A stretch of 64,000 nt of DNA, taken from Pseudomonas sp. UBA1879 (lineage in GTDB: Bacteria; Pseudomonadota; Gammaproteobacteria; Pseudomonadales; Pseudomonadaceae). The stretch lies in NCBI RefSeq assembly GCF_002338065.1, contig NZ_DDHJ01000002.1:69320-133319 (forward strand), in the 5' to 3' direction. A model generated the notes under the pieces. It saw only the letters and a list, made by a program, of their open reading frames with translations, searched no databases and had not been told where the DNA came from. A program made the translations under genes and the position numbers. This document shows positions 50,351 to 59,919 of this stretch, piece by piece. Each line of letters starts with the position of its first letter. The stretch's first letter is position 1.

Positions 50351-53161
50351 TCAGTCAGCTATTGGTCGAGTGACGCGATCCACCAGATACACCAGGCTGT
50401 GGTAGTCAATTCCGCCGTGTTGCGACAAGCCGATCTCACAGGTGCGGCTGGTTGAAATGCCCTCAGAACAGTCATGGACGGCGCCTTTCAAGGTGCGCAG
50501 TGAGTGAGCATTCAGCTCAGGTGTGGTGAAGCCTTTGTCGCCCGCGAACCCGCAGCAGTGGATGCCTTCAGGGATGACCACGTTGACGCTGCACAGGCGG
50601 GCGAGATCGATCAGTGCCTGGCTTTCTCCCAGGTGTTGAGTGCTGCAGGTGACGTGGACAGCGATGGCTTCCTGTTGCGGCGTGAACTCCAATTTGTCGA
50701 GTAGGTGCGTGCGGATGAAACGCACGGGGTCGTATAAATCCAGGCGCGTGCCTTTGAGGTCCTGCAGCAGACGCAGCGTGCAGGGGCTGGTGTCGCAGTA
50801 GATCGGGTCAACGCCGCCACGACTGGCTTCGGTCAGTGCCGCGAGGAGTTGTTGGCGCTTCGCCTCGGCCTGGTCGGGATAGCCTTTGGAGGCGAACGGT
50901 TGACCGCAGCAGAGCGCGTCCTGATTCTCGGGGAATACCACTTGATAGCCTGCTTTTTCCAGCAGTCCACGGGTTTTGTCCATCAGCGACGTTTGCTCTC
51001 GGTCGGTCGCTGCCGGGCCCATGACGCGTGAGACGCACGCGGCCAGGTACACCACGCGGGGCCGTTGATCTTCAACGGGCGGCGTGAAGCGAATAGCGTG
51101 TTGCGGTTGTGGCATGGCCGGGGTCCATTGCGGTACGCGCCTCGATGAGGCCTTGGTGAGCGCGGCGGAAACTTTGGCCAGCCGTGGCGCCCCGAGCAGC
51201 ATGCGAGCGCCGTTGACGGCATGCAGCGTGAAGCGCGCGCCGTTGAGTGCAGCCGTGAAGTGCTCGGCCAGCCACCCAGCGGTTTTGCCGTGACGCGCTT
51301 CCTGTGCTCGCAGCTTTTTAACCAACTCGCCGGTGTTGATGCCCACCGGGCAGCGTTGCGCACACAGCCCTGTCGCCGCGCAGGTGTCGATGCCTTGGTA
51401 GTGGTAATCGCGTTCCAGTTCGGTGGTATCGGTGCCTGCACGTTTTTTCGCTTGAATGTGACGCCATATGACGATGCGCTGGCGCGGACTGAGGGTCAGT
51501 CCTCTGGATGGGCAGACGGGTTCGCAAAACCCGCACTCGATGCATTTGTCGACGATCTCATCGGCGGCAGGCATGGGTTTGAGGTGCTTGAGGTGGATCT
51601 GCGGGTCTTCGCTCAACACTACGTCCGGGTTAAGAATGCCGTTGGGGTCGAGCAGCCGTTTGAGTTCCCACATCAATTGGTACGCGTCGCGGCCCCACTC
51701 GAGCTCAACGAACGGCGCCATGTTGCGCCCGGTGCCGTGTTCGGCTTTGAGCGAGCCGTTGAATTCGACGGCGACGAGTTGCGTGACGTCATCCATGAAC
51801 GCCGAATAGCGCGCCACTTCCTGCGGGTCGTTGAAGCCTTGGGTGAAGACGAAATGCAGGTTGCCCTCCAGCGCGTGGCCAAACAGGATCGCCTCGTCGT
51901 AGTGATGCTTGTCGAACAGCTCGATCAGGCGACGCACGCCGATGGCCAGTTGTTCGACCGGAAAGGTCACGTCTTCGATGATCACCGTTGTGCCGGTCTC
52001 GCGCACCGCGCCGACGGCAGGAAAGGTGTCCTTGCGGATGGCCCATAGACGGGCGTTTTCCAGCGGGTCTTCAGTGAAATCGACCTGCTTCTCGACCGGG
52101 AAATGCGCGATCGAAGCCATGATCTGCGCCAACTGTTCATGCAGCAAAGGCTGCGTCGCGGCTCGGGCTTCGATGAGCAGGGCGCAGGCGTTTTCCGACA
52201 GCTCACGCACGAACGCCGGCATGCCGGGTTTATTCTGCACCGAGCGCATGCTGCGTCTGTCCAGCAGTTCAACGGCGGACACGGGCTGGGTTTTCAGGAC
52301 GGTCACGGCGTTGCAGCAAGTTTCCACATCCGGAAACACAATCAGCGCCGAGGCTTTGTTGGGATGATCGGGCACGGTGTCGTAGGTCACGGCGCTGATG
52401 AACCCCAGTGTGCCCTCGGAGCCGACCAGCAGATGGCTCAGGATGTCCAGCGGCTCGTCAAAATCGATCAGCGCGTTGAGCGATAGACCGGTGGTGTTTT
52501 TCAGGCGATATTTGTGGCGAATTTTTGCGGCCAGCACCGTGTTGGCGCGAGTCTCGCGACCCAGTTCGGCGAGACGTTCCAGCAGATCGCCGTGACTGGC
52601 ACGGAACGCCGCAATGCTCTGCGGATCTTCGGTGTCCACGCCCGTGCCATCTGCCAGCACCAGCCGCATCCCGGCAAGCGTGTGATAGGTGTTCTGGGCT
52701 GTGCCGCAGCACATGCCGCTGGAGTTGTTGGCGACGATGCCGCCGATCTTGGCCGCGTTGATAGAGGCGGGGTCCGGGCCGATCTTGCGCCCGAACGGCG
52801 TCAGCCAGGCGTTTGCCTGTGCGCCGATCACCCCCGGTTGCAGGCGAATCTGTTCACCTTGGCCGCGGATTTCTCGGCCGTTCCAGTTATCACCCAGCAC
52901 CAGCAACACAGAATCGCTGATCGCCTGGCCAGACAGGCTGGTCCCTGCCGCACGAAAGGTGACGGGCACCCTGTCGACTTGCGCCAGCTTGAGCAGTGTC
53001 GCGACTTCATCTTCGGATTCAACGCGAATCACCAGTTTCGGGATCAGCCGATAAAAGCTGGCGTCAGTGCCAAAGGCTAGCGTCGAGAGCGGATCGTCAA
53101 ACATGCGTCCGGCAGGAATCAGGCGCTTCACATCGGCCAGGAATGAGGCGGGGAGGCTCAT
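50351..53161 (-). CDS. dld: D-lactate dehydrogenase / FAD and Fe-S oxidoreductase
   Basis: A 936-aa membrane-associated respiratory enzyme that oxidises D-lactate (or D-2-hydroxy acids) to pyruvate. The N-terminal part is FAD-binding type 4 (FRAAGTSLSGQAIS, KIGGIVANNSSGM) with a vanillyl-alcohol-oxidase-type C-terminal domain. Two 4Fe-4S motifs follow (CIECGFCEPVCPS and CAATGLCAQRCPVGI). CCG-type motifs are at the end (LCCGQPF, IHCCGFAGDKG). It is the third gene of lldP-lldD-dld, like the 938-aa protein of Pseudomonas aeruginosa. The substrate is inferred from that context. Confidence 0.9.
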   Translation of the reverse strand: MSLPASFLADVKRLIPAGRMFDDPLSTLAFGTDASFYRLIPKLVIRVESEDEVATLLKLAQVDRVPVTFRAAGTSLSGQAISDSVLLVLGDNWNGREIRGQGEQIRLQPGVIGAQANAWLTPFGRKIGPDPASINAAKIGGIVANNSSGMCCGTAQNTYHTLAGMRLVLADGTGVDTEDPQSIAAFRASHGDLLERLAELGRETRANTVLAAKIRHKYRLKNTTGLSLNALIDFDEPLDILSHLLVGSEGTLGFISAVTYDTVPDHPNKASALIVFPDVETCCNAVTVLKTQPVSAVELLDRRSMRSVQNKPGMPAFVRELSENACALLIEARAATQPLLHEQLAQIMASIAHFPVEKQVDFTEDPLENARLWAIRKDTFPAVGAVRETGTTVIIEDVTFPVEQLAIGVRRLIELFDKHHYDEAILFGHALEGNLHFVFTQGFNDPQEVARYSAFMDDVTQLVAVEFNGSLKAEHGTGRNMAPFVELEWGRDAYQLMWELKRLLDPNGILNPDVVLSEDPQIHLKHLKPMPAADEIVDKCIECGFCEPVCPSRGLTLSPRQRIVIWRHIQAKKRAGTDTTELERDYHYQGIDTCAATGLCAQRCPVGINTGELVKKLRAQEARHGKTAGWLAEHFTAALNGARFTLHAVNGARMLLGAPRLAKVSAALTKASSRRVPQWTPAMPQPQHAIRFTPPVEDQRPRVVYLAACVSRVMGPAATDREQTSLMDKTRGLLEKAGYQVVFPENQDALCCGQPFASKGYPDQAEAKRQQLLAALTEASRGGVDPIYCDTSPCTLRLLQDLKGTRLDLYDPVRFIRTHLLDKLEFTPQQEAIAVHVTCSTQHLGESQALIDLARLCSVNVVIPEGIHCCGFAGDKGFTTPELNAHSLRTLKGAVHDCSEGISTSRTCEIGLSQHGGIDYHSLVYLVDRVTRPIAD

Positions 53162-53237
53162 AGAATCTTCCTCATCTGCCGCGACGTCTGATGCGCCGCG
53201 TGCACGAACTCGAAGGGCGCGGAAGCGCCCGTTTCAC

Positions 53238-54386
53238 TTAGGAAATCAGCGATTCACGCACGAGGGAGTCTCGGGTGATTTCACTGATGGATTTGGCGCC
53301 GGTCAGCACCATCGCCACGCGCATCTCTTTTTCGAACAAATCGAGCAGATGCTTCACACCCGCTTCGCCATGGGTGGCGAGGGCGTAAAGAAAGGCGCGA
53401 CCGATCAGCACGGTATCGGCGCCGAGGGCGATCATCCTCACTACGTCCAGGCCGCTGCGAATGCCGGAGTCGGCGAGGATCTTGATCTCGCCTTTCACAG
53501 CATCGGCAATGGCAGGCAAGGCGCGGGCACTGGAGAGCACGCCGTCGAGCTGACGACCGCCGTGGTTAGAAACGACGATGCCGTCAGCGCCGAATTTCAC
53601 CGCATCGCGCGCGTCTTCCGGGTCCAGGATGCCCTTGATGAGCATGGGGCCGTCCCAGAATTCACGAATCCATTCCAGGTCCTTCCACGAGATCGAGGGG
53701 TCAAAGTTGTTGCCCAGCCAGGCGATGTAGTCAGTGAGCCCAGTGGGGTTGCCACGATAGGCCGAAACGTTGCCCAAGTCGTGGGGACGGCCGTTGACGC
53801 CGACGTCCCACGCCCATTGAGGGTGGGTCATGGCCTGCAGCACGCGACGAATCGGGCCGTTTTTGCCGCTCATGCCGGAGTGCAGGTCGCGGTACCGTGC
53901 GCCCGGGACGGGCATGTCCACGGTGAACACCAGGGTCTTGACCCCGGCGGCCTTGGCGCGCTCGAGGGCGTTGCGCATGAAGCCGCGATCTTTCAGCACG
54001 TAGAGCTGAAACCACATGGGGCGGTCGATGGCAGGCGCGACTTCTTCGATCGGGCACAGCGACACGGTCGACATCGTAAAAGGGATGCCCTTGGCGGTGG
54101 CGGCACGCGCGGCCTGAACCTCGCCACGGCGGGCGTACATCCCACAGAGGCCGATCGGCGCCAACGCGATGGGCATGCTCAGTGTTTCGTTGAACAGCGT
54201 GGTTTGCAGGCTCAATTCGGACATGTTTTTCAGCACGCGCTGACGCAGCGCGATACCCGCAAGGTCCGACACGTTGTGACGCAGGGTGTGTTCGGCGTAG
54301 GCGCCACCGTCGGCGTAGTGAAACAGAAAGGGCGGCAATTTGCGTTTGGCGGCGGCGCGATAATCAGTGGCAGCAGAAATGATCAT
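53238..54386 (-). CDS. lldD: L-lactate dehydrogenase (cytochrome)
   Basis: An FMN-dependent, membrane-associated enzyme of 382 aa that oxidises L-lactate to pyruvate and passes electrons to the respiratory chain. The start at 54386 gives MIISAATDYRAAAKRKLPPF, the family N-terminus. Active-site segments include PIALAPIGLCGMY, FQLYVLKDR, and FGADGIVVSNHGGRQLDG with the catalytic His; LADSGIRSGLDVVRMIALGA binds FMN phosphate. It lies 69 nt after lldP and 76 nt before dld in the LldR-controlled operon. Confidence 0.95.
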   Translation of the reverse strand: MIISAATDYRAAAKRKLPPFLFHYADGGAYAEHTLRHNVSDLAGIALRQRVLKNMSELSLQTTLFNETLSMPIALAPIGLCGMYARRGEVQAARAATAKGIPFTMSTVSLCPIEEVAPAIDRPMWFQLYVLKDRGFMRNALERAKAAGVKTLVFTVDMPVPGARYRDLHSGMSGKNGPIRRVLQAMTHPQWAWDVGVNGRPHDLGNVSAYRGNPTGLTDYIAWLGNNFDPSISWKDLEWIREFWDGPMLIKGILDPEDARDAVKFGADGIVVSNHGGRQLDGVLSSARALPAIADAVKGEIKILADSGIRSGLDVVRMIALGADTVLIGRAFLYALATHGEAGVKHLLDLFEKEMRVAMVLTGAKSISEITRDSLVRESLIS

Positions 54387-54455
54387 GGTGTCTCGCAACG
54401 TTGAGTGAGCGCAGCGGCGGCCGGGCGTGAAACGTCACACCCGGCGCCTCTCGTA

Positions 54456-56150
54456 TTAATGAACCAGCATGCCCGTCAACCAATACGCCTGAACGTAGGT
54501 GACAACGCCGACGATCGCGGCGAAGAACAGGCTGTGTTTGAGGGTGAAGCGGAACAGATCCGACTCCTTGCCGACCAGCCCGGTCGCCGCACAGGCGACC
54601 GCGATCGATTGCGGGGAAATCATCTTGCCGGTCACGCCGCCGGTGGAGTTGGCGGCCACCATCAGCACATCACTGACCCCGACTTGATGCGCGGTCGTCG
54701 CTTGCAACGAACCGAACAGCGCGTTGGACGAGGTGTCGGAGCCGGTCAGAAACACGCCCAGCCAGCCCAGGAACGGCGAGAAGAACGGGAAGGCAGAACC
54801 CGTTGCGGCCAGCACCAGCGCGAGGGTTGTCGACATGCCCGAGTAGTTCATGACGAAGGCGAAGGCCAGCACCATGCCAATGGAGACGATGGCCCAACGT
54901 AGTTCGACGAGGGTTTCCTTGAAATTGGACAGACCGGTTTTCACGTCAATTCGCAGCACGATCATCGACAGAATTGCCGACAGCAGAATCGCACTGCCCG
55001 AGGCGGCCAGCAGATCAAACTTGTAAACGGCGGGCATCGCGGTCGGGTTCGCGACGATGGGGGCCATCTTCATGACCAGTTGATCCAAATGCGGAACCGG
55101 GAAGTTCATGGTCAGCGCTTGCAGAGGCCCGCCAGCAGCAAACAGCGCCTTGAAGGGCTTCAAGGTCCAGATCGTCACGACCACGGTGAGAATCAGAAAC
55201 GGCGACCACGCTTTGATGATCGTACCGGCCGAGTAAGGGGAGGCTTTTGTCGTCCGCGGCTGATTAAAACCGCCCGACCCACCCATCACGGCGGCGCCGC
55301 CAGGGGCGGTTGCGACCTGGAATTGCTCAGCGCGCGCAGGCTGCCAGACTTTCAGGAACAGCGTGAGCGATACCAGGCTGACTAGCGCCGAAGTGATGTC
55401 TGGCAGCTCTGGACCTATGAAGTTCGAGGTCAGGTATTGCACGACGGCGAAGCTGCCACCTGCCACCAATGCCGCAGGCCAGGTTTCTTTCACGCCTTTG
55501 ACGCCGTCCATGATGAACATCAGCCAGAACGGCACGAACACTGACAGCAGGGGCAATTGACGGCCCGCCATAGCGCCAATTTTGAACGCGTCGATGCCCG
55601 ATACCTGACCGGCCACGATAATCGGGATCCCCAAAGCGCCAAACGCCACTGGGGCAGTGTTTGCGATCAGACACAAACCGGCTGCATAAAGGGGGTTCAG
55701 CCCCAGGCCGACGAGCAGGGCCGCGGTGATCGCCACTGGCGCACCAAAGCCTGCCGCACCTTCCAAAAATGCGCCGAAACAGAAGCCGATGAGCAAGACC
55801 TGCAAACGCTGATCGTCGGTGACCGACATGATCGAGCTGCGGATGATCTCGAATTGGCCACTTTTGACAGTGAGTTTGTAGAGAAACACCGCCGCGATGA
55901 TGATCCACGCGATGGGCCACAGACCGTACAGGAAGCCATACATTGCCGAAGCGATGGCCATGTCTGCGGGCATGTGGAAAGCGAAGATCGCGATCAGCAC
56001 GGCCAGTAGGAGGGTGATGGTGCCTGCGATGTGGCCCTTCATCCGGAAAACGGCCAATGCCAGGAAGAAGAAGGCAATCGGAATAAGCGCAACGAGCGCC
56101 GATAGGCCCAGGCTGCCGAGTGGTGTGTAGAGCTGTTGCCAGGTTTGCAT
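54456..56150 (-). CDS. lldP: L-lactate permease
   Basis: A 564-aa inner-membrane lactate:proton symporter with 12 or more helices. The start MQTWQQLYTPLGSLGLSALV is typical, as are FCFGAFLEGAAGFGAPVAIT, LIANTAPVAFGALGIPIIVA and GSDTSSNALFGSLQ. It takes up L- and D-lactate and glycolate. It is first in lldP-lldD-dld. The promoter region upstream contains the LldR palindrome at 56328-56358. Confidence 0.95.
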   Translation of the reverse strand: MQTWQQLYTPLGSLGLSALVALIPIAFFFLALAVFRMKGHIAGTITLLLAVLIAIFAFHMPADMAIASAMYGFLYGLWPIAWIIIAAVFLYKLTVKSGQFEIIRSSIMSVTDDQRLQVLLIGFCFGAFLEGAAGFGAPVAITAALLVGLGLNPLYAAGLCLIANTAPVAFGALGIPIIVAGQVSGIDAFKIGAMAGRQLPLLSVFVPFWLMFIMDGVKGVKETWPAALVAGGSFAVVQYLTSNFIGPELPDITSALVSLVSLTLFLKVWQPARAEQFQVATAPGGAAVMGGSGGFNQPRTTKASPYSAGTIIKAWSPFLILTVVVTIWTLKPFKALFAAGGPLQALTMNFPVPHLDQLVMKMAPIVANPTAMPAVYKFDLLAASGSAILLSAILSMIVLRIDVKTGLSNFKETLVELRWAIVSIGMVLAFAFVMNYSGMSTTLALVLAATGSAFPFFSPFLGWLGVFLTGSDTSSNALFGSLQATTAHQVGVSDVLMVAANSTGGVTGKMISPQSIAVACAATGLVGKESDLFRFTLKHSLFFAAIVGVVTYVQAYWLTGMLVH

Positions 56151-56327
56151 GTGGGAGGCCCCTAGTTGTTGTTTGATTAGGCCCGGTGTCCATGTCCTAC
56201 GTGCGCGGCTCCTGCAAGCGACAGCTGTCGTCCTGCCGATGCTGACGAACGAATCGCACAGCTCACCAGCTCAAGCCCTTCTCCGCCAGAAAGGCTAGCA
56301 ACGCCTCGGGTGTACCCGACGCGTCGG

Positions 56328-56358
56328 CATTGTAAATTGGTAATACCAATTTACAATG
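56328..56358. promoter_or_regulatory. LldR operator, perfect 31-bp palindrome
   Basis: CATTGTAAATTGGTA and TACCAATTTACAATG flank a single A. The core AATTGGT-x3-ACCAATT is the FadR/PdhR/LldR-type operator of GntR proteins. It lies in the 406-bp divergent spacer between lldP and lldR, so it should control both directions. Nothing else recognisable is in this spacer. Confidence 0.9.
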
Positions 56359-56556
56359 TCTTGGCGCTAGGTTAGAAGCCTTAGCGTTGATGTGTCAATT
56401 TGTGACCTTAGAACTTTTGTAGCAGTTGTCAGGCATTTCCTCTGAGATGGCGACTTTTCCTGCATCTGCTGGGTGAATGTCCGACTGCAATCAGTGAGAA
56501 TGTGCGCCCTCCGCCATATGGCAGGCAGGAGAGTGAGAAAGGTGAAGTGAGGCGGT

Positions 56557-57324
56557 ATGGGTTTTGATCAGGTGCGTCAGCGTCGGTTGTCTGACGATAT
56601 TGTCGAACAGCTCGAACGAATGATTCTGGAAGGCACGCTTAAAGCGGGTGGCCGCTTGCCTGCCGAACGGGCGCTGGCCGAGCAATTCGGCGTGTCGCGC
56701 CCATCGTTACGCGAAGCCATTCAAAAGCTCACTGCCAAAGGGCTGCTGATCAGCCGGCAGGGCGGGGGCAATTACGTGGTTGAAAGCCTGGGTTCTACGT
56801 TCAGCGACCCCCTGCTTCATCTGTTGGAAAGCAGCACCGACGCGCAGCGGGACTTGCTGGAGTTTCGGCACACTCTGGAGGCGTCTTGTGCCTATTACGC
56901 GGCTGTCCGGGCGACGGATGTTGACCGCGTGCGTTTGCGTGAGGCGTTCGATGCTCTGCAAGATTGCTACAGCCGGGCCGATGAAGTCAGCCGCGCCGAA
57001 GAGGGCGCCGCGGATGCGAATTTTCACCTGGCTATCGCCGAGGCCAGTCACAACGCCGTATTGCTGCATACCATTCGCGGTCTCTTCGACTTACTGAGGC
57101 GCAATGTCGTGACCAATATCGGCGGCATGTACAAGCAGCGCACCGAAACCCGCGACATGCTGATTACCCAGCACCGGGAGCTGTACCTGGCGATCATCGA
57201 AGGGCGAGCGGACGATGCCCGCGAGGTATCGAGCCGTCATTTGCTGTATGTGCAGGAAGTGCTGGAAGAGGTGCGTCAGCAGGTGGAGCGTACGGCGCGG
57301 GCTGAGCGGCGGAACGGGATGTGA
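56557..57324 (+). CDS. lldR: Lactate-responsive GntR/FadR-family regulator
   Basis: A 255-aa repressor. The N-terminal GntR winged helix (LSDDIVEQLERMILEGTLKAG, LPAERALAEQFGVSRPSLREAIQKL) is followed by an FCD effector domain with helical segments and metal or effector histidines (ANFHLAIAEASHN, ITQHRELYLAI). In this family lactate binding releases the DNA. It is divergent from lldP-lldD-dld, with a matching palindromic operator between. The order is the same as in Pseudomonas aeruginosa. Confidence 0.93.
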   Translation: MGFDQVRQRRLSDDIVEQLERMILEGTLKAGGRLPAERALAEQFGVSRPSLREAIQKLTAKGLLISRQGGGNYVVESLGSTFSDPLLHLLESSTDAQRDLLEFRHTLEASCAYYAAVRATDVDRVRLREAFDALQDCYSRADEVSRAEEGAADANFHLAIAEASHNAVLLHTIRGLFDLLRRNVVTNIGGMYKQRTETRDMLITQHRELYLAIIEGRADDAREVSSRHLLYVQEVLEEVRQQVERTARAERRNGM

Positions 57325-57344
57325 GAAGGGGTGTTGACTAACCC

Positions 57345-57434
57345 TGTGGGAGCCGGCTTGCTGGCGAAAGTGGCGGATCAGTCAACGCATCAGCAACTGA
57401 CCTATCGCCTTCGCCAGCAAGCCGGCTCCCACAA
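57345..57434. repeat. REP pair, GCCGGCTTGCTGGCGAA family
   Basis: Arms GGGAGCCGGCTTGCTGGCGA (from 57348) and TCGCCAGCAAGCCGGCTCCC (to 57430) are exact inverted copies between the convergent lldR and smpB genes. Confidence 0.92.
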
Positions 57435-57473
57435 GGATTGCGTCCGGCCAGGGCCATCCGCTGTCGAGGAGGA

Positions 57474-57956
57474 TTAATCTTCCTTGCCCTTGTTCCGTAC
57501 GGCGCGCTGGAGTTCGCGATTGGAGTCGCGTTCGCGCTCGGTGTCACGCTTGTCGTATTCCTTCTTGCCTTTACCGAGGGCGATTTCGCACTTGATCAAG
57601 TGCGCCTTCCAGTAAAGGGCGAGGGCAACGGCGGTGTAACCTTTTTGCGCCACTGCGGCGTTGAGCCGTTCGAGTTCACGCTTGTTCAGCAGCAGTTTGC
57701 GGGTGCGTGTCGGGTCAGCGATGACGTGGGTACTGGCTGTCGTCAACGGCGTGATATGGCTGCCCATCAGCCAGGCCTCACCGTCCTTGAGCAGCACGTA
57801 ACTGTCCACCAGCTGCACCTTGTTGGCACGCAGGCTTTTTACTTCCCAACCGGCCAGGACCAGACCGGCCTCGAACTTGTGTTCGATGAAGTAATCGTGT
57901 CGCGCCTTCTTGTTTTGCGCGATGGTCCCTGTGGGGTGTTTCTTGAGCTTGGCCAT
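57474..57956 (-). CDS. smpB: SsrA-binding protein SmpB
   Basis: A 160-aa RNA-binding protein that brings tmRNA to stalled ribosomes. Landmarks are NKKARHDYFIEHKFEAGLVL, GWEVKSLRANKVQL, and the basic tail KKEYDKRDTERERD that enters the mRNA channel. Its RNA partner ssrA lies 8 kb to the left in the same window. Confidence 0.96.
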   Translation of the reverse strand: MAKLKKHPTGTIAQNKKARHDYFIEHKFEAGLVLAGWEVKSLRANKVQLVDSYVLLKDGEAWLMGSHITPLTTASTHVIADPTRTRKLLLNKRELERLNAAVAQKGYTAVALALYWKAHLIKCEIALGKGKKEYDKRDTERERDSNRELQRAVRNKGKED

Positions 57957-58073
57957 AGGCGACGCATTATAGGGATCAACTGTGCTCTCGGCTATGGGGA
58001 TGCTGCGTGCTTGAGCGCGTTGAGTGAATCCCGGACAATGCGCGATCTTTTTTGGGTGTGGGACACGTTAACG

Positions 58074-59477
58074 ATGTCAACGGACAAGGTTTCAGTCCAC
58101 GGGAGCTGGGCGAGTCGCTGGGTGTTCATCCTGGCCGCCACAGGCTCGGCGGTGGGGTTGGGCAGTATATGGAAATTTCCCTACATGGTCGGCGTCTACG
58201 GCGGCGGCGCGTTTGTGCTGGTGTTCCTGGCATGCATCGCGCTGATCGGCATTCCAGTGATGATGGCCGAAACCCTGATCGGTCGCCGCGCCCGGCAAAG
58301 CCCGGCCAACGCGCTGAAAGTGCTGGCCCGTGAGTCAGGTCATTCGACAAAGTGGTCATGGGGTGCATTTGCCGGGATGATCACCGCGCTGCTGATTCTT
58401 TCTTTTTATAGCGTGGTCGGGGGCTGGTCGCTGGAGTACATCGTCGATGTGGGCAAGGGTGATTTTCAGTCGGTCACACCCGATGGCGTCGGCGCATTTT
58501 TCGGTGAGCTGATCGCCGACCCGTGGCGCATGGTGGCGTGGCATACGTTGTTCATGGTGCTGTCGGCGATCACCATCGCCAAGGGCGTGAACGCAGGTCT
58601 GGAACGCAGTTTGCGCATTCTCATGCCGCTGTTATTTGTGCTGATGGTGATCTTGCTGGGCTACAGCCTGACCACCGGGCATTTCATGGAAGGCGTGCAT
58701 TTCATGTTCGACTTCAAGCCCGAGCAGATCATGGAAGGCTTGCTGCCGGCGATGGGGCACGCGTTTTTCTCGCTGAGCGTGGGCGTCGGTTCGATCATGA
58801 TTTACGGCGCCTACATGACCAAGGAGGCGTCGATCAGCGCGACGGTGGTGGGCGTGGCACTCCTGGACACGTTCGTCTCATTGCTGGCCGGCCTGGCTTT
58901 GTTTCCAATTGTGTTCGCGGCGGGGCTGAACCCGAGCGAGGGACCGGGCTTGATGTTCGTTACCTTGCCTTACGCGTTTGGTAACGTAGCGTTCGGCACC
59001 GTGATGGGCGTGGTGTTTTTCATTCTGGTCGCAGTGGCTGCCTGGAGCTCGGCGATTTCGTTACTTGAGCCTATGGTCGCGTACCTGGTGGAACGCACTA
59101 AACTGCGTCGCGGATGGGTGACGTTCTGGCTGTCTTTCATCTGCTGGTTCGTGGGTTTGGGCACCGTGTTCTCGTTCAACATCTGGAAGCAGGCCAAATT
59201 TTTCGTGAACGAAGGCGGCGCGTTTCACCTCTACCAGTGGGGCGCGACGGCGGGGCTGGACTTCTTCGGCGTGATCGATTTCTTCACGTCCCGGATCATG
59301 CTGCCGCTGGGTGGCTTGTGCTTTGTGATCTTTGCAGGTTGGGTGATGGGCCGTGAGGCAGTGCGTGACGAGTTGTCCGTGCGCAGTCCGGTCCTGTTCG
59401 CTCTGACGTTCTTTTTGATGCGCTATGTAGCGCCGATCGGCATTCTGATTGTCTTTGCCGCTCAGCTTTGGAAATGA
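58074..59477 (+). CDS. Neurotransmitter:sodium symporter (SNF) family transporter
   Basis: A 467-aa sodium-coupled amino-acid-type transporter with 11-12 helices. The first helix holds the sodium and substrate site ILAATGSAVGLGSIWKFPYM, the family hallmark as in LeuT. SIMIYGAYMTKEASIS and WSSAISLLEPMVAYLVER are further conserved parts. The start at 58074 (MSTDKVSVHGSW) is chosen by family likeness; a start 36 nt upstream is possible. It lies between smpB and ratA, 7 nt before ratA. Substrate unknown. Confidence 0.87.
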   Translation: MSTDKVSVHGSWASRWVFILAATGSAVGLGSIWKFPYMVGVYGGGAFVLVFLACIALIGIPVMMAETLIGRRARQSPANALKVLARESGHSTKWSWGAFAGMITALLILSFYSVVGGWSLEYIVDVGKGDFQSVTPDGVGAFFGELIADPWRMVAWHTLFMVLSAITIAKGVNAGLERSLRILMPLLFVLMVILLGYSLTTGHFMEGVHFMFDFKPEQIMEGLLPAMGHAFFSLSVGVGSIMIYGAYMTKEASISATVVGVALLDTFVSLLAGLALFPIVFAAGLNPSEGPGLMFVTLPYAFGNVAFGTVMGVVFFILVAVAAWSSAISLLEPMVAYLVERTKLRRGWVTFWLSFICWFVGLGTVFSFNIWKQAKFFVNEGGAFHLYQWGATAGLDFFGVIDFFTSRIMLPLGGLCFVIFAGWVMGREAVRDELSVRSPVLFALTFFLMRYVAPIGILIVFAAQLWK

Positions 59478-59484
59478 CGCTGAC

Positions 59485-59919
59485 ATGACTACGCATATTC
59501 AACGTTCGGCCCTTTTGCCCTACCCTGCGGAAGCGCTGTATGACCTGGTCAACGACGTGGCTCGCTATTCGGAATTTTTGCCATGGTGTTCCGGCGCCAA
59601 GGTGCTGGAACAAAGCGACACGTCCATGCGCGCACGGGTCGAAGTGGCCAAGGGCGGGTTGAGCCAGCATTTTGTGACCCGCAACACACTGACGCCAGGG
59701 CAGACGATTGAAATGAATCTTGAAGAGGGTCCTTTCAGCCAGCTGCACGGCGTCTGGACCTTCAAGGTGCTCAACGAGAAGGCCTGCAAGATCAGCCTTG
59801 ACCTGTCATTCGAATATTCCGGCTCCATTGTACGGGCGACCCTCGGTCCTCTGTTCAATCAGGCCGCGAACACGTTGGTCGATGCGTTCTGCCAGCGTGC
59901 CAAAGAGCTGTATGGCTGA
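59485..59919 (+). CDS. ratA: RatA-like START/Coq10-family protein
   Basis: A 144-aa polyketide-cyclase/START-fold protein. Escherichia coli RatA (YfjG) is reported to hinder 70S ribosome association; the family is also related to coenzyme Q-binding Coq10. The sequence YDLVNDVARYSEFLPWCSGAKV is the family signature, and FSQLHGVWTFKVLNEKACKI a later one. It overlaps rnfH by 8 nt. It stands next to smpB and rnfH in most gammaproteobacteria. Confidence 0.9.
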   Translation: MTTHIQRSALLPYPAEALYDLVNDVARYSEFLPWCSGAKVLEQSDTSMRARVEVAKGGLSQHFVTRNTLTPGQTIEMNLEEGPFSQLHGVWTFKVLNEKACKISLDLSFEYSGSIVRATLGPLFNQAANTLVDAFCQRAKELYG

